DNA of 55,203 nucleotides. Origin: UPXZ01 sp964634605 (GTDB lineage: Bacteria; Bacteroidota; Bacteroidia; Bacteroidales; Paludibacteraceae). The notes below the pieces were generated by a model. That model was not told where the DNA came from. It ran no database searches and saw only the letters and a program-made list of their open reading frames with translations. Positions within the stretch are counted from its first letter, which is position 1; the number at the start of each line of letters is the position of its first letter. This document shows, piece after piece, positions 8,661 to 18,606 of the stretch. The position numbers were made by a program, and so were the translations under genes. The stretch spans positions 1 to 55,203 of the forward strand of contig CAZWLJ010000019.1 of NCBI GenBank assembly GCA_964634605.1, written 5' to 3'.

Positions 8661-8718
8661 GCCACAGTTATAAGTACGTTATTATCATAAAAATACTCCT
8701 GAGACTGCTTTCTGTTAA

Positions 8719-9354
8719 CTAATTCTTTTCCTGCAAGTCTTTATTTAATGTCCTGTGAATCCAGATAATACATGCTACCAGAATCAGTGCCATTGGAGGC
8801 ATCATCATCAGTCCGTTGTTCATGTATCCGCCATCGTATAAAGATTGCGGAATAATTCTGAATCCCAGCAGGGTTCCGGAACCAAATAATTCGCGAACAA
8901 ATGCCACGGCTGCCAGAATCCATGCGTAACCAATCCCGTTTCCGATTCCATCCAGGAATGATTCCCAAGGTTTATTGCTCATGGCAAACGCTTCGAGTCG
9001 TCCCATCAGGATACAGTTTGTAATAATCAATCCGATATACACCGAAAGCTGAACGCTCACATCATAAGCAAATGCTTTCAGAAATTCACTCACGATTGTT
9101 ACCAGAGCGGCAACTACCACTAACTGAACAATGATACGGATACGATTCGGAATGGTATTTCGCAGCAATGAAATAATTACATTAGAAAGCGCAACAATGA
9201 TTGTCACCGAAAGCCCCATTACTAATGCAGGTTCGAGTTTAGCTGTGACGGCAAGTGCTGAACATATACCAAGTACCTGCACCATTATCGGGTTGTTTTT
9301 GCTCAGCGGACCCAAAAGTGCTTCTTTTGATTTTGCAGATAATAACTTACTCAT
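8719..9354 (-). CDS. nqrD: Na+-translocating NADH:quinone oxidoreductase subunit D
   Basis: A 211-residue membrane subunit with six hydrophobic helices, homologous to NqrE and forming with it part of the Na+ channel and the intramembrane iron centre (cysteine in MVQVLGICSALAVT). The start ATG overlaps the nqrC stop codon in an ATGA arrangement (9351-9354), which indicates translational coupling. Length and motifs are typical. Confidence 0.96.
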   Translation of the reverse strand: MSKLLSAKSKEALLGPLSKNNPIMVQVLGICSALAVTAKLEPALVMGLSVTIIVALSNVIISLLRNTIPNRIRIIVQLVVVAALVTIVSEFLKAFAYDVSVQLSVYIGLIITNCILMGRLEAFAMSNKPWESFLDGIGNGIGYAWILAAVAFVRELFGSGTLLGFRIIPQSLYDGGYMNNGLMMMPPMALILVACIIWIHRTLNKDLQEKN

Positions 9355-10079
9355 TTTGTAGTTCCTCCATCAGTTACTTGTCCTAAAAAATTTTCATACT
9401 GACCAATACTTTTTATCAACATGGCATTTACACCGTTGCTGGTAATGGTTCCTCCCGAAATTCCATCCACATAGTCCTGCCCGTCGGCGCTTTGACCCGG
9501 CTTCACTACCGCGATAGAAACAAATTTATTGTCGGAGTTTTTGATTTTTTTGTTGATAAATTCATTCTGAAAGTGTTTGGTAGCAATTTCGGCTCCCAGT
9601 CCCGGAGTTTCGCTCGCGTGCATGAAGAAAGACCCGAAAACGGTATTCTTATCTTCGTTAAATGAAATATATCCCCATATCGGACCCCAAAGTCCGGCTC
9701 CGCGAAGTGAAAGAATGAATTTGGTTTGTCCGTCCACTTCGGCTAAATAAACCGGCAACTCTCTTTTTTCAAGAGGTTTGCTCATTTCCTTGGCAATATC
9801 TGTATTGAAAGCTTTGTTTTTGTCATCAGAAATAACTTCTCCTTTATAATTAATGACAATTGCTTTCGGGATATACTGATTGTAGAGCGCTTCGGCATCC
9901 TGTCCGGCTGTTGCAATATTAATAGAACTGAGAATTTGTTTTTTCTTGTCCAGTTCCACATTTGCAGTTTGTTTTTCTTTCAGAATACCGGATACCAATG
10001 CCAGCAGCAAGGCTACAATTACTACCATTACGGCAGCATAGATAAATGTATAACTATTTTTATTTGTATTCATCTTCAT
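9351..10079 (-). CDS. nqrC: Na+-translocating NADH:quinone oxidoreductase subunit C
   Basis: A 242-residue subunit with one N-terminal membrane helix (about 11-32) and a large periplasmic FMN-binding domain. The covalent flavin site is visible as ISGGTITSNG, with T211 the expected phosphoester-linked threonine. The canonical motif is SGAT; here the residue before Thr is Gly. The start is 8 bases after the nqrB stop, and the stop overlaps the nqrD start. Confidence 0.96.
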   Translation of the reverse strand: MKMNTNKNSYTFIYAAVMVVIVALLLALVSGILKEKQTANVELDKKKQILSSINIATAGQDAEALYNQYIPKAIVINYKGEVISDDKNKAFNTDIAKEMSKPLEKRELPVYLAEVDGQTKFILSLRGAGLWGPIWGYISFNEDKNTVFGSFFMHASETPGLGAEIATKHFQNEFINKKIKNSDNKFVSIAVVKPGQSADGQDYVDGISGGTITSNGVNAMLIKSIGQYENFLGQVTDGGTTK

Positions 10080-10087
10080 TCAATTCT

Positions 10088-11293
10088 TTACTTGTTGGCA
10101 ACTCGTTTCATTCTACGCTTGATATTTCCTTCGATCACGTAATAGTCAATCAGCGGCGCAAAAATGTTCATCAGCAGAATAGCAAGCATCATACCTTCGG
10201 CATACCCCGGATTGAGTACCCGGATGACAATAGCAAGTGCTCCAATCATAAGACCGTAAATCCATTTCCCCTTTTCGGTGCGTGATGCCGTCACCGGATC
10301 GGTAGCCATAAAAACAGCACCGAAAGCAAAACCGCCTAAAGCCAGGTGCCAGAACCAGGGAAGATTAGCAGCAGCAGTATCAGGTCCGAACAGGTTGAAA
10401 ACGATTGACATTAGAGCACCTCCCGTGAAAACGGAAATCATGATTTTCCAGCTTGCAACACCTGTGACCAGTAGGATGAGGGCGCCGATGGCAATGGCAA
10501 TGACCGATGTTTCGCCTACTGAACCGGGTATCAAACCTATCACGGAATCGAGCAGGGAAAAAGGCTGGCCAAACATGTTGACTACAGTAGTATCTGAGGT
10601 TGTGGCAGTTGCAATTTGTCCGAGAGGAGTGGCTCCGGAAAATCCGTCGACAACAGATCCGCCTCCAAAACCGAATGTACTGCCGGTACGAATCCAGACC
10701 TGATCGCCTGACATGGACTGGGGATAGGCAAAAAACAGGAATGCACGGGTTACTAGTGCTACATTGAAGATATTCATGCCTGTTCCTCCAAAAACTTCTT
10801 TGGCAAATATCACTGCGAAAGCGGTTGCCAGGGCAATCATCCAGAGTGGTGTGTCGACCGGAACAATCAGCGGAATAAGCATTCCGGTTACTAAAAAACC
10901 TTCCTGAACTTCTTCTTTGCGGATTTGAGCCCCGGCAAATTCGATACTCAGCCCTACACCGTACGAAACGACTATGATAGGAAGTACAGCCAGTAATCCG
11001 AAGAAAAACATTGTCCAGAAGCCTGTATCCGGTTGTCCGATAGCATTGAAATGCTGGTAACCTACATTATACATCCCGAAAAGCAATGCCGGGATAAGTG
11101 CAATCACAACCATAATCATGGTTCGCTTGCTGTCCACTGCATCGTGAATGTGTGCTCCCTGACGTTTTGAAGTAGTGCTCGGGACAAAAAGAAATGTCTC
11201 GAACGCATCAAACGTGGAGTGGAGTTTTTCAAACTTTCCGCCGGGAAGGAAGTTTGGCTTTATTTTTTCAACTAATTTTCTTAATGAATTCAT
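10088..11293 (-). CDS. nqrB: Na+-translocating NADH:quinone oxidoreductase subunit B
   Basis: A 401-residue multi-helix membrane subunit, the core Na+-pumping component. The covalent FMN motif GFSGATPLGQ is present with T222 as the flavin-bearing threonine. The N-terminal soluble stretch before the first helix (residues 1-57) is the usual one for the family. It begins 151 bases after nqrA and is followed closely by nqrC. Confidence 0.97.
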   Translation of the reverse strand: MNSLRKLVEKIKPNFLPGGKFEKLHSTFDAFETFLFVPSTTSKRQGAHIHDAVDSKRTMIMVVIALIPALLFGMYNVGYQHFNAIGQPDTGFWTMFFFGLLAVLPIIVVSYGVGLSIEFAGAQIRKEEVQEGFLVTGMLIPLIVPVDTPLWMIALATAFAVIFAKEVFGGTGMNIFNVALVTRAFLFFAYPQSMSGDQVWIRTGSTFGFGGGSVVDGFSGATPLGQIATATTSDTTVVNMFGQPFSLLDSVIGLIPGSVGETSVIAIAIGALILLVTGVASWKIMISVFTGGALMSIVFNLFGPDTAAANLPWFWHLALGGFAFGAVFMATDPVTASRTEKGKWIYGLMIGALAIVIRVLNPGYAEGMMLAILLMNIFAPLIDYYVIEGNIKRRMKRVANK

Positions 11294-11444
11294 AATTTGA
11301 ATTGCTACCCTGATTACTACAAGGTGAAATAATCGGGATTTATTATGGTGTTAATTGTTTACTGATTTCGTCTATCTTAAAATAATTTAAGCTATTAATG
11401 CTTCATCAGATTTCCCTATGAATAATGAAAAGGGAGAACTGTTA

Positions 11445-12797
11445 CTATTCCACTTCTTTTTGTAAAAAATCCAGTGCTTCGCGTACAATAGCCTGAAGCG
11501 GAAGTTTCGAGGTGTCAACAAATTCGCACAGAGCGAAATCTTCAGGTGCAACTTCGTAGGCACCCAGATTTTCCATGCGGTCGATATTTTTCGCCAGCAT
11601 GGCTTTTATGAGTTGTTCCGGAAAAATATCCATAGGGAACACTTTGTCCCATTCACCCGACATAATGATGGAGCGCGGTCCGCCAAGCAGACGGGCATCG
11701 TATTTGAATTTCTTACGGGGAAGCAATTTTGTGAAAAACATATTGCTCGCGCTGAATTTGTCAAGGCGCGGCATTGCCCAACCGAATAATTCATGAGTAT
11801 CGCCTCCGTCTTCTATCACACTTATCTGCGAAGCATAAGGAGTTAAATAGTCGTTATCGCCTATCTGAATTCCGGTAAGCAAATTTCCACTGACAATACG
11901 CAGCTTGTAATCAGTTTTTTTCAGATTTCCTTTCAGCATACTGCTTACGTTGTTTCCGGCAATGGTTTCGAAATATTGCGGATTTTCAACTTCAGGTCCT
12001 GTCAGTGCAATTATTTTTGTCATATCAACCACACCCCGGGTAAACAACCGTCCTATAATGACCACATTCTGCGGATCGATTGTCCATACAACTTCGCCCT
12101 TGTTCAGGGGATTTACTTTGTTGATTTGTACACCAGCATTTCCGGCTGGATGCTTACCTGTGAAAATGGTTGTTTCAACACCCTTTACACCTGCGAATAC
12201 AGAATCTGACGATTTAATTCCGATATGAACTTTTCCTGATGTGAGTTTAGATAAAGTATCCACACCCGCCTGAAATTCAACCATCTTATCTTTCATCACG
12301 AATTCATAATCGGGTGCAAGCGGTGCAGAATCAAACCCGGATATGAAAATTGCTTTCGGAGTGATCTCAGGGTTGGCGATTACGTCGAAGGGACGTTGCT
12401 TGATGAAACTCCACAATCCTGATTGCAGCAGTGAAGCTCTTATTTCTTCTGCCGAAAGTTTGCTGTTCTTTTCAGTCTCGAATTTCAGAAAATCGGTCTG
12501 AGTAGTTGGTTCAATCACAATACTCAGTACTTTTCGTCTTTCTCCCCTCCTCACTTCACGCACTGTACCACTCACAGGCGATACGAATTTCATGCTTTCG
12601 CAGTTCTTGCTATAAAAAAGCGGTGAACCAGCTTTAATGACATCTCCCTCTTTTACAATCATCTTGGGGATGATGCCGTGAAAATGATCAGGATTAATTT
12701 CGATTACGCCGGAAGGTTGGATCTTTGATATTTTTTCGATGGCTTTGCCATCAATTTTTATATCCAGACCTTTGTTAATTTTAATAGTATTTGCCAT
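11445..12797 (-). CDS. nqrA: Na+-translocating NADH:quinone oxidoreductase subunit A
   Basis: A 450-residue peripheral subunit on the cytoplasmic face, first gene of the operon. The N-terminus (IKINKGLDIKIDGKA) and the RnfC-like barrel-sandwich segment around residues 40-110 (ESMKFVSPVSGTVREV) are typical. A match to the Bacteroidota -7 box lies about 40 bases upstream (12837-12844). The gene order A-B-C-D-E-F is the standard one. Confidence 0.96.
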   Translation of the reverse strand: MANTIKINKGLDIKIDGKAIEKISKIQPSGVIEINPDHFHGIIPKMIVKEGDVIKAGSPLFYSKNCESMKFVSPVSGTVREVRRGERRKVLSIVIEPTTQTDFLKFETEKNSKLSAEEIRASLLQSGLWSFIKQRPFDVIANPEITPKAIFISGFDSAPLAPDYEFVMKDKMVEFQAGVDTLSKLTSGKVHIGIKSSDSVFAGVKGVETTIFTGKHPAGNAGVQINKVNPLNKGEVVWTIDPQNVVIIGRLFTRGVVDMTKIIALTGPEVENPQYFETIAGNNVSSMLKGNLKKTDYKLRIVSGNLLTGIQIGDNDYLTPYASQISVIEDGGDTHELFGWAMPRLDKFSASNMFFTKLLPRKKFKYDARLLGGPRSIIMSGEWDKVFPMDIFPEQLIKAMLAKNIDRMENLGAYEVAPEDFALCEFVDTSKLPLQAIVREALDFLQKEVE

Positions 12798-12836
12798 CTA
12801 AACGAATAGTTATATTTTTTTGCGTAAAAAACGTTA

Positions 12837-12867
12837 CAAAGGTACTTCAAAATTTTCAATAAATAAA
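12837..12867 (-). promoter_or_regulatory. Promoter of the nqr operon
   Basis: On the minus strand TACCTTTG (12844-12837) is a perfect TAnnTTTG -7 box, with TTTA 19 bases upstream in the place of the TTTG -33 box. The expected leader before nqrA is about 33 bases. Confidence 0.7.
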
Positions 12868-12910
12868 GAGTTTTTTCAGTAATATAGACTTGCCAATCAG
12901 GTATGAATGA

Positions 12911-12949
12911 CAGACTTATTCGGGGTTTCAGCAGACTTTTTCGGGTTTT
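12911..12949. repeat. Imperfect 18-bp direct repeat between the HAD gene and nqrA
   Basis: CAGACTTATTCGGGGTTT (12911-12928) is repeated with three differences at 12932-12949. It lies just after the HAD stop codon and upstream of the nqr promoter. Confidence 0.5.
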
Positions 12950-12957
12950 TGTCTGAT

Positions 12958-13593
12958 TTACATCGCTGTGAAATGTTTTGTCAATTCAGAAAACGAATCG
13001 AACCTGAGCGCAAAGTTATTTGTATGGCCAAAACCGTATGAAACAAATACAAATGGTATTCCCGCTGTTTGCGATTCAAGGCTGTCCGAATTGGTATCTC
13101 CAATGTATACTGCTGATTTCAGATTATTTCTTTCAATCAGTAACTTCATATTTACATTTTTTGATTTGAAGTTTTGTCCGTACTCTATATAATCAGTAAA
13201 CAAATGAGTTGTCTGAGTGTGTTTCATAAACTTCACCAAACCACCTTCTTCGCAATTGCTGAGTAAAAAAAGTTTGTATCTGCCTGAAAGTTCTTTCAAT
13301 CCATCTTTTACTCCCGGGAATATTACAGGTTCGATGAATTCGGCTATTTCGTTATACGCATCAAAAACGTTGTGAATCAGTTTCTTATGTGTTTTCTCAG
13401 TGCTTTTCGGAACCAGGGTTTTTATCATAAATCCGATTTCCATTCCCATCAGGCGGAGCAAATCATCACGTGTTACGCGGCGACTGAGCCCTGTGCGCTC
13501 CAAACCCATGTTCCATGCTTTCACGTACGAGTTTACGTTGTCCCACAGAGTACCGTCCATATCAAAAATCAGGCTGTCAAATGTCATCTTCAT
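12958..13593 (-). CDS. HAD family hydrolase (phosphoglycolate phosphatase-like)
   Basis: A 211-residue HAD-superfamily phosphatase. Motif I FDMDGTLWD (residues 9-17) supplies the catalytic aspartates, motif II is LLSNCE and motif IV is IGDTNSDSL. A helical cap is inserted after motif I, as in beta-phosphoglucomutase and Gph-type enzymes. The gene starts immediately after the EamA stop codon (13594-13596), so the two are cotranscribed. ATG codons at 13593 and 13587 are both possible starts. Substrate cannot be told from sequence. Confidence 0.9.
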   Translation of the reverse strand: MKMTFDSLIFDMDGTLWDNVNSYVKAWNMGLERTGLSRRVTRDDLLRLMGMEIGFMIKTLVPKSTEKTHKKLIHNVFDAYNEIAEFIEPVIFPGVKDGLKELSGRYKLFLLSNCEEGGLVKFMKHTQTTHLFTDYIEYGQNFKSKNVNMKLLIERNNLKSAVYIGDTNSDSLESQTAGIPFVFVSYGFGHTNNFALRFDSFSELTKHFTAM

Positions 13594-14535
13594 TTATTTG
13601 TATTTGCGTAGATTATTGATAATCAGCGTTTCGCTGAGTTTTTTTGTTTTTAGTAACCAGCTTTCGGGTAACTGCATTAGCATCAGAGCAATGCTGATGC
13701 TCAATATGCCGATAATCGTTGGTGTATCAGGATTTTCACCTTTTAAAAGTATCCAGCTTAAAATGCTTCCAGTGACAGGAATCAGGAATTTCCAGATATT
13801 CAGTTCTGATACTTTGACTGCGGGTCTGTTAAGTAGTCCGTACCAGAGCGAAAAAGCGGCTGCCGATATAAAAGCCAGCCAGAATAATGCTGCGTAAAAT
13901 TCTGCGGGGAATAAAAATGATTTTGGTTTTTCGAATAAAAATGAAGTGATTAACAGCATGATTCCGCCTATAAAATTTGCAACCGAAGTAAGCGCATAAG
14001 GCGATATATTGCTTGTTTTTTTCTTTGCTACCATGATGTTGGTATAGCTCCCGACAATATTACTTAGCAAAAGCAACCCAACTCCGGTGTAGAATGAAGG
14101 ATTATCTGTCGAGATTTTTCCTTTTGCCATGCTGATAAATACAATTCCGGATAATCCGAGTACTATAGCTGTTATTTTTCTGACACTCAGTTTGTCGTTA
14201 CCAAGGGTGAGATGTGCCATTATAGCCACAAAAAGGGGCCCGGCGCCGACGATGATGGATGAGGTAGCTCCCGGTACTTTGTCGATTCCAAGGAAGAAAA
14301 GGCCGTACTGCATAAATGTCTGTACGAATGCAAACACAAGCATGAACCGCCAGTGTGATTTTACGGCATGGAACAGGTCGATTTTTTTGAAATACATCAC
14401 CGGTACCAGCAGTAAACCGGCTAAGATGAAACGTACACCCGAAAGGAAAATCGGTTCTGCATACTGAAGTCCTATTTTGGCCCCTGCAAATGCCGAACCC
14501 CATAAAACACATGCGATAATCGCTCTTAATTTCAT
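13594..14535 (-). CDS. EamA/DMT family transporter
   Basis: A 313-residue inner-membrane protein with ten predicted helices in two EamA repeats (about 1-135 and 150-285). The N-terminus RAIIACVLWGSAFAGAKIGL and the GATSSIIVGAGPLFVAIMAHL segment are typical of drug/metabolite exporters. It probably exports a metabolite or amino acid; substrate unknown. It abuts the HAD gene. Confidence 0.9.
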   Translation of the reverse strand: MKLRAIIACVLWGSAFAGAKIGLQYAEPIFLSGVRFILAGLLLVPVMYFKKIDLFHAVKSHWRFMLVFAFVQTFMQYGLFFLGIDKVPGATSSIIVGAGPLFVAIMAHLTLGNDKLSVRKITAIVLGLSGIVFISMAKGKISTDNPSFYTGVGLLLLSNIVGSYTNIMVAKKKTSNISPYALTSVANFIGGIMLLITSFLFEKPKSFLFPAEFYAALFWLAFISAAAFSLWYGLLNRPAVKVSELNIWKFLIPVTGSILSWILLKGENPDTPTIIGILSISIALMLMQLPESWLLKTKKLSETLIINNLRKYK

Positions 14536-14555
14536 GAAATACTCACTTTTATAAA

Positions 14556-14586
14556 AGAAAGACGAGCTGTAATCACCCGTCTTTTC
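14556..14586 (-). terminator. Terminator after the ribonucleotide reductase gene
   Basis: A 7-bp stem, AAAGACG (14558-14564) with CGTCTTT (14578-14584), is followed on the minus strand by a T-rich run. It lies between nrdJ and the EamA gene. Confidence 0.6.
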
Positions 14587-14621
14587 TTCTGTAAAAAATT
14601 ATCAAAAAAATATTTTAAATA

Positions 14622-17180
14622 CTATCCGCATCTAGAATATGCACAACTTTTACAAGTGAGGCATCCTTCCTGGTAAACCAGAGTTTTTTGTCCGCAATGG
14701 GGGCAAGCCTGTTCTGAAATCTGGGTACCATCAGGTATGTATTTTTTCAGGGCACGTTCCACACCCACTTTCCAGGTGTTGATGGATTCGCTGTCGAGCT
14801 GCAGTCCTGAAACCAGTTTGATTACCTGATCGATGGGCATTCCGTAGCGCAATACGCCTGATATCAGCTTGGCGTAGTTCCAGAATTCTTTGTCAAATTT
14901 ATATGAAAGCCCTTCGACTGTAGTTTTGAATCCCCGCTTATTGACAAACTGGAAGTCGTACCGGCTTTGGCCATCCTCATTTTTCACTTTAATGATTTTA
15001 CCTTCCGTAACGGTTTTTGGCAACATAATTCCGTCATCATCGTCAGCAATACCGGTAAAAATCTCGTAAGGACGACCATCTTTTAGCCCTACGAATGCAA
15101 TCCATTTATCTTTGTTGTTCTGGAATCGTACAATTTCGCAATTTAGAACCGCCGGACGAACCAATGGCGTGGCCGAGTCATAACAAACGCAATGTTCCTT
15201 GTCGTCTTTCTTTTCTTCATCATTTTTCTTTTCTTCTACTGCTATGAGCACGCCTGCTCTGGAACCGTCGCGATATACGGTACATCCTTTGCACCCGCAT
15301 TTCCATGCTTCTTCGTAAAGCTGACCCACGAGTTCTTCCGAAACATCGTTCGGCAGGTTGATGGTTACGCTGATGGAGTGGTCTACCCATTTCTGGATTC
15401 GACCCTGCATCTGAACTTTTTTAAGCCAGTCCACATCATTTGAGGTTGCCTTGTAGTAGGGCGACCTGGAAACCAGCTGATCCAGTTCTTCTTTGGTATA
15501 ATGTTTTGAGATAGAAATATTATTTGCTTCCATCCATGTGATGAATTTATGATGGAAAACTACATATTCTTCCCACGAATCGCCGTTTTCATCCACAAAA
15601 TCTACCTGAACGTTTTTGTCATTCGGATTCACTTTCCGGCGCCGGGTGTACACGGGCATGAAAACAGGTTCTATCCCCGATGTGGTCTGAGTCATGATGC
15701 TTGTGGTGCCTGTTGGGGCAATGGTGAGGCAGGCAATATTCCGGCGTCCGTACTTTACCATTTCCTCATAAAGTTTCGGATCGGCATCTTTCAGTCGCTG
15801 GATGTATGGGTTGTTTTCTTCGCGTTTGGCATCGTAAACAGTGAATGCTCCACGTTCTTTTGCCATAATTACCGATGAACGATAAGCTGCCAGTGCCACG
15901 GTTTTATGTACCTGCTCGGAGAAGTCGATCGCTTCGTCGGTACCGTAGCGCAAACCGAGCGCTGCAAGCATATCACCTTCGGCTGTTGTGCCTACGCCTG
16001 TTCTTCGTCCCTGCGATGTTTTAGCCTTGATTTTTTCCCAAAGCTGGAATTCTGTGTTTTTAATATCATCATTTTCGGGATCCGACTGGATTTTTTCAAG
16101 TATTTTGTCGATTTTCTCCATTTCCAGATCGATGATGTCGTCCATAATTCGCTGAGCCAGTTGGACATGTTTCCCGAAGAGCTCGAAATCAAACGAAGCT
16201 TCAGGTGTGAATGGATTTTTCACATACGAATACATGTTAATTGCAAGCAGACGGCAGCTGTCGTACGGACACAGGGGAATTTCTCCGCACGGGTTGGTTG
16301 ATACGGTACGGTAACCCAGGTCGGCATAGCAATCGGGCACTGATTCGCGTGTGATTGTGTCCCAGAACAGTACGCCCGGCTCTGCTGATTTCCACGCATT
16401 GTGGATGATCTTATTCCACAGGGCTTCGGCATTGATGTCTTTTTTGAACCAGGGATTATTGCTGTAAATGGGATATTGCTGTGTGTAATCACGTTTTTCG
16501 ATAACAGCTTTCATAAAATCGTCGTCGATTTTAACCGATACATTGGCTCCTGTCACTTTCCCGGCTTCGAGTTTCGCGTCGATGAACGACTCGGAATCGG
16601 GGTGTTTGATTGAAACGGTGAGCATCAGTGCGCCCCTTCGACCATCTTGTGCCACCTCGCGGGTGGAATTGGAGTAACGTTCCATAAAGGGTACGATGCC
16701 GGTCGATGTGAGTGCGGAGTTTTTCACCGGAGATCCTTTCGGGCGGATGTGCGATAAGTCATGACCCACTCCGCCTCGTCTTTTCATCAATTGTACCTGC
16801 TCTTCGTCAATTTTAATAATAGCACCGTAAGAATCCGAATCGCCATCGAAACCGATAACAAAACAATTGGACAAGGAGGCTACCTGATATTCATTTCCAA
16901 TACCGGTCATAGGGCTGCCCTGAGGCACGATGTACTTGAAGTCCCTGAGAAGTTCGAAGAGTTCTTCCTTCGAAAGCGGATTTGGATATTTTGATTCAAT
17001 TCGTGCAATTTCCGAAGCCAGCCTCATGTGCATATCGTCAGGGGTAAGCTCGTAAATGTTGCCGAATGAATCTTTCAACGCGTATTTGGTTGCCCATACT
17101 CTCGTAGCCAGGTCGTCGCCACGGAAGTATTTCAGCGTTGCACTTTCCACTTCTTGTTGATTAAAAACTTTTTTTTCCAC
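14622..17180 (-). CDS. nrdJ: Adenosylcobalamin-dependent (class II) ribonucleoside-diphosphate reductase
   Basis: An 852-residue B12-dependent ribonucleotide reductase that makes deoxyribonucleotides without oxygen. The active-site motif NPCGEIPL (296-303) carries the radical cysteine C298 and acid E300, and SLSNCFV places redox Cys106. A charged linker (EEKKNDEEKKDDKEHC) leads to a C-terminal domain. The C-terminus CPHCGQK then CLTCKSCAYSRCG holds the redox-active or zinc cysteines. Length is typical of Bacteroidota NrdJ. No cobalamin riboswitch or NrdR-box pair was recognised upstream. A near-match to the -7 box (TAACATTG, minus strand, 17267-17260) lies 80 bases upstream. Confidence 0.95.
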   Translation of the reverse strand: MEKKVFNQQEVESATLKYFRGDDLATRVWATKYALKDSFGNIYELTPDDMHMRLASEIARIESKYPNPLSKEELFELLRDFKYIVPQGSPMTGIGNEYQVASLSNCFVIGFDGDSDSYGAIIKIDEEQVQLMKRRGGVGHDLSHIRPKGSPVKNSALTSTGIVPFMERYSNSTREVAQDGRRGALMLTVSIKHPDSESFIDAKLEAGKVTGANVSVKIDDDFMKAVIEKRDYTQQYPIYSNNPWFKKDINAEALWNKIIHNAWKSAEPGVLFWDTITRESVPDCYADLGYRTVSTNPCGEIPLCPYDSCRLLAINMYSYVKNPFTPEASFDFELFGKHVQLAQRIMDDIIDLEMEKIDKILEKIQSDPENDDIKNTEFQLWEKIKAKTSQGRRTGVGTTAEGDMLAALGLRYGTDEAIDFSEQVHKTVALAAYRSSVIMAKERGAFTVYDAKREENNPYIQRLKDADPKLYEEMVKYGRRNIACLTIAPTGTTSIMTQTTSGIEPVFMPVYTRRRKVNPNDKNVQVDFVDENGDSWEEYVVFHHKFITWMEANNISISKHYTKEELDQLVSRSPYYKATSNDVDWLKKVQMQGRIQKWVDHSISVTINLPNDVSEELVGQLYEEAWKCGCKGCTVYRDGSRAGVLIAVEEKKNDEEKKDDKEHCVCYDSATPLVRPAVLNCEIVRFQNNKDKWIAFVGLKDGRPYEIFTGIADDDDGIMLPKTVTEGKIIKVKNEDGQSRYDFQFVNKRGFKTTVEGLSYKFDKEFWNYAKLISGVLRYGMPIDQVIKLVSGLQLDSESINTWKVGVERALKKYIPDGTQISEQACPHCGQKTLVYQEGCLTCKSCAYSRCG

Positions 17181-17641
17181 AATTTTTTTATTATTTATAA
17201 TGCTTTTTAGATTAAATTCAGTGACTTAAATGAAATTCAGAATTGAATTTTCGGGACTACAATGTTAGTGATTTTTTTTGATTAAAAGCAACAAAAATCA
17301 AAATACTTTTCATTTTATTATTTGAAGTTTTCCGGTAAATTTTATATGTGTATGTAAATCAAAGTAATATAAATTTTAAAATCGAAAAAAGTTCTCCAAA
17401 AAGAATATTTATTGATTAAATCAGCTGATATAATGCGAACAAATAATTGCAGGTTATTTTTGAAAGTTTGATTAAAATGATAACTGAAAAAAAGGTAAGA
17501 TTGTTTATTCCATTTATCGTGATAAACACAAACAAAATGTTTATATAAAACTATACCAGCTAAATGAGTTTCAAATCAGAATACATATTGACAGAGAAAA
17601 AGAAAATAAGTTTTTTCACTACAGTCTGTCGAAAATTTAGT
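17181..17641. other. Divergent intergenic region between nrdJ and ddh, no gene seen
   Basis: About 460 bases, very AT-rich, with no reading frame of note. I looked for a cobalamin riboswitch core and NrdR boxes upstream of nrdJ and saw neither. It must hold the promoters of both divergent genes. Confidence 0.6.
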
Positions 17642-17649
17642 TATTTTTG
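17642..17649 (+). promoter_or_regulatory. -7 box for ddh
   Basis: TATTTTTG matches TAnnTTTG and lies 25 bases before the ddh ATG. No good -33 TTTG is present at the expected distance, only a T run at 17611-17616. Confidence 0.5.
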
Positions 17650-17673
17650 CATCAAATTATAATTTAACTGTAA

Positions 17674-18579
17674 ATGAAAAAGATAAAAGTTGCCGTAGTA
17701 GGTTATGGGAATATAGGTAAATCGGTAATAGAAGCTATTGAAGTTTCGCCTGATTTCGAACTGGCCGGATTGGTTCGCCGTAGTACAACAATGAGTGAAA
17801 AAGAAGCAAAGGAATTGAACGGAATCCGCGTAGTGGATGATATTGGAAAGCTTGATGGAGCAGAGGTTGCAGTACTTTGTGCTCCAACCCGCAGTATACC
17901 TGATATGGCTAAAGAAATTCTGACCAGAGGTATCTGCACGGTTGACAGTTTTGACATTCACGGTAGCATTTGGGACCTGAAGCAGGAACTTGAACCAGTA
18001 GCCATCGAAAACAATGCCGTTTCCATTATTTCGGCCGGGTGGGATCCCGGAAGCGATTCGATAGTTCGTGCCCTGATGGAAGCAATTGCTCCCAAAGGCA
18101 TTACTTATACGAATTTCGGGCCCGGTATGAGCATGGGTCACTCGGTGGCTGTGAAAGCAATTAAAGGTGTAAAAAAGGGGCTTTCGATGACTATACCGCT
18201 TGGAACGGGGATTCATCGCCGTATGGTTTATGTGGAAATCGAAGACGGAGTTGATTTCAACCAGGTAGTGAACGATATCAAAACGGATGCCTATTTTGCT
18301 CATGACGAAACCCATGTTTTTCAGGTGGAAAGTGTTGATAATCTGCAGGATATGGGGCACGGAGTGAATATGGTACGAAAAGGAGTTTCGGGAAAAACCC
18401 AGAATCAGCTGTTTGAATTCAACATGAAAATAAACAATCCGGCACTTACAGCCCAGGTGCTGATAGCTTGTGCAAGGGCAGCAATGCGCATGAAACCGGG
18501 AGCATATACCATGATCGAAGTACCGGTCATTGACTTGCTTTACGGTAACAAGGAAGATTTGATAAAAAGAATTGTGTAA
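17674..18579 (+). CDS. ddh: meso-Diaminopimelate D-dehydrogenase
   Basis: A 301-residue NADPH-dependent enzyme that makes meso-diaminopimelate from tetrahydrodipicolinate in one step, for lysine and peptidoglycan. The N-terminal Rossmann motif VAVVGYGNIGKSV (residues 6-18), CAPTRSIPD, SAGWDPGSDSI and FGPGMSMGHSVAV are characteristic of the family. It heads a likely two-gene unit with the membrane protein 27 bases downstream. Aspartokinase, the pathway's first enzyme, is encoded separately at 42750. Confidence 0.95.
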   Translation: MKKIKVAVVGYGNIGKSVIEAIEVSPDFELAGLVRRSTTMSEKEAKELNGIRVVDDIGKLDGAEVAVLCAPTRSIPDMAKEILTRGICTVDSFDIHGSIWDLKQELEPVAIENNAVSIISAGWDPGSDSIVRALMEAIAPKGITYTNFGPGMSMGHSVAVKAIKGVKKGLSMTIPLGTGIHRRMVYVEIEDGVDFNQVVNDIKTDAYFAHDETHVFQVESVDNLQDMGHGVNMVRKGVSGKTQNQLFEFNMKINNPALTAQVLIACARAAMRMKPGAYTMIEVPVIDLLYGNKEDLIKRIV

Positions 18580-18606
18580 TTTTCAATGCTTTAATTTCAG
18601 AAAAAA

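Noticed and set aside
17181..17641. Possible cobalamin riboswitch or NrdR boxes upstream of the B12-dependent ribonucleotide reductase
   Set aside because: I found neither the conserved B12-box-like core nor a pair of NrdR-like palindromes; only AT-rich sequence is present. A covariance-model search would be decisive.
17641..18360. A 239-codon minus-strand frame opposite ddh
   Set aside because: Histidine-, asparagine- and phenylalanine-rich composition typical of antisense frames; ddh on the plus strand explains the region.
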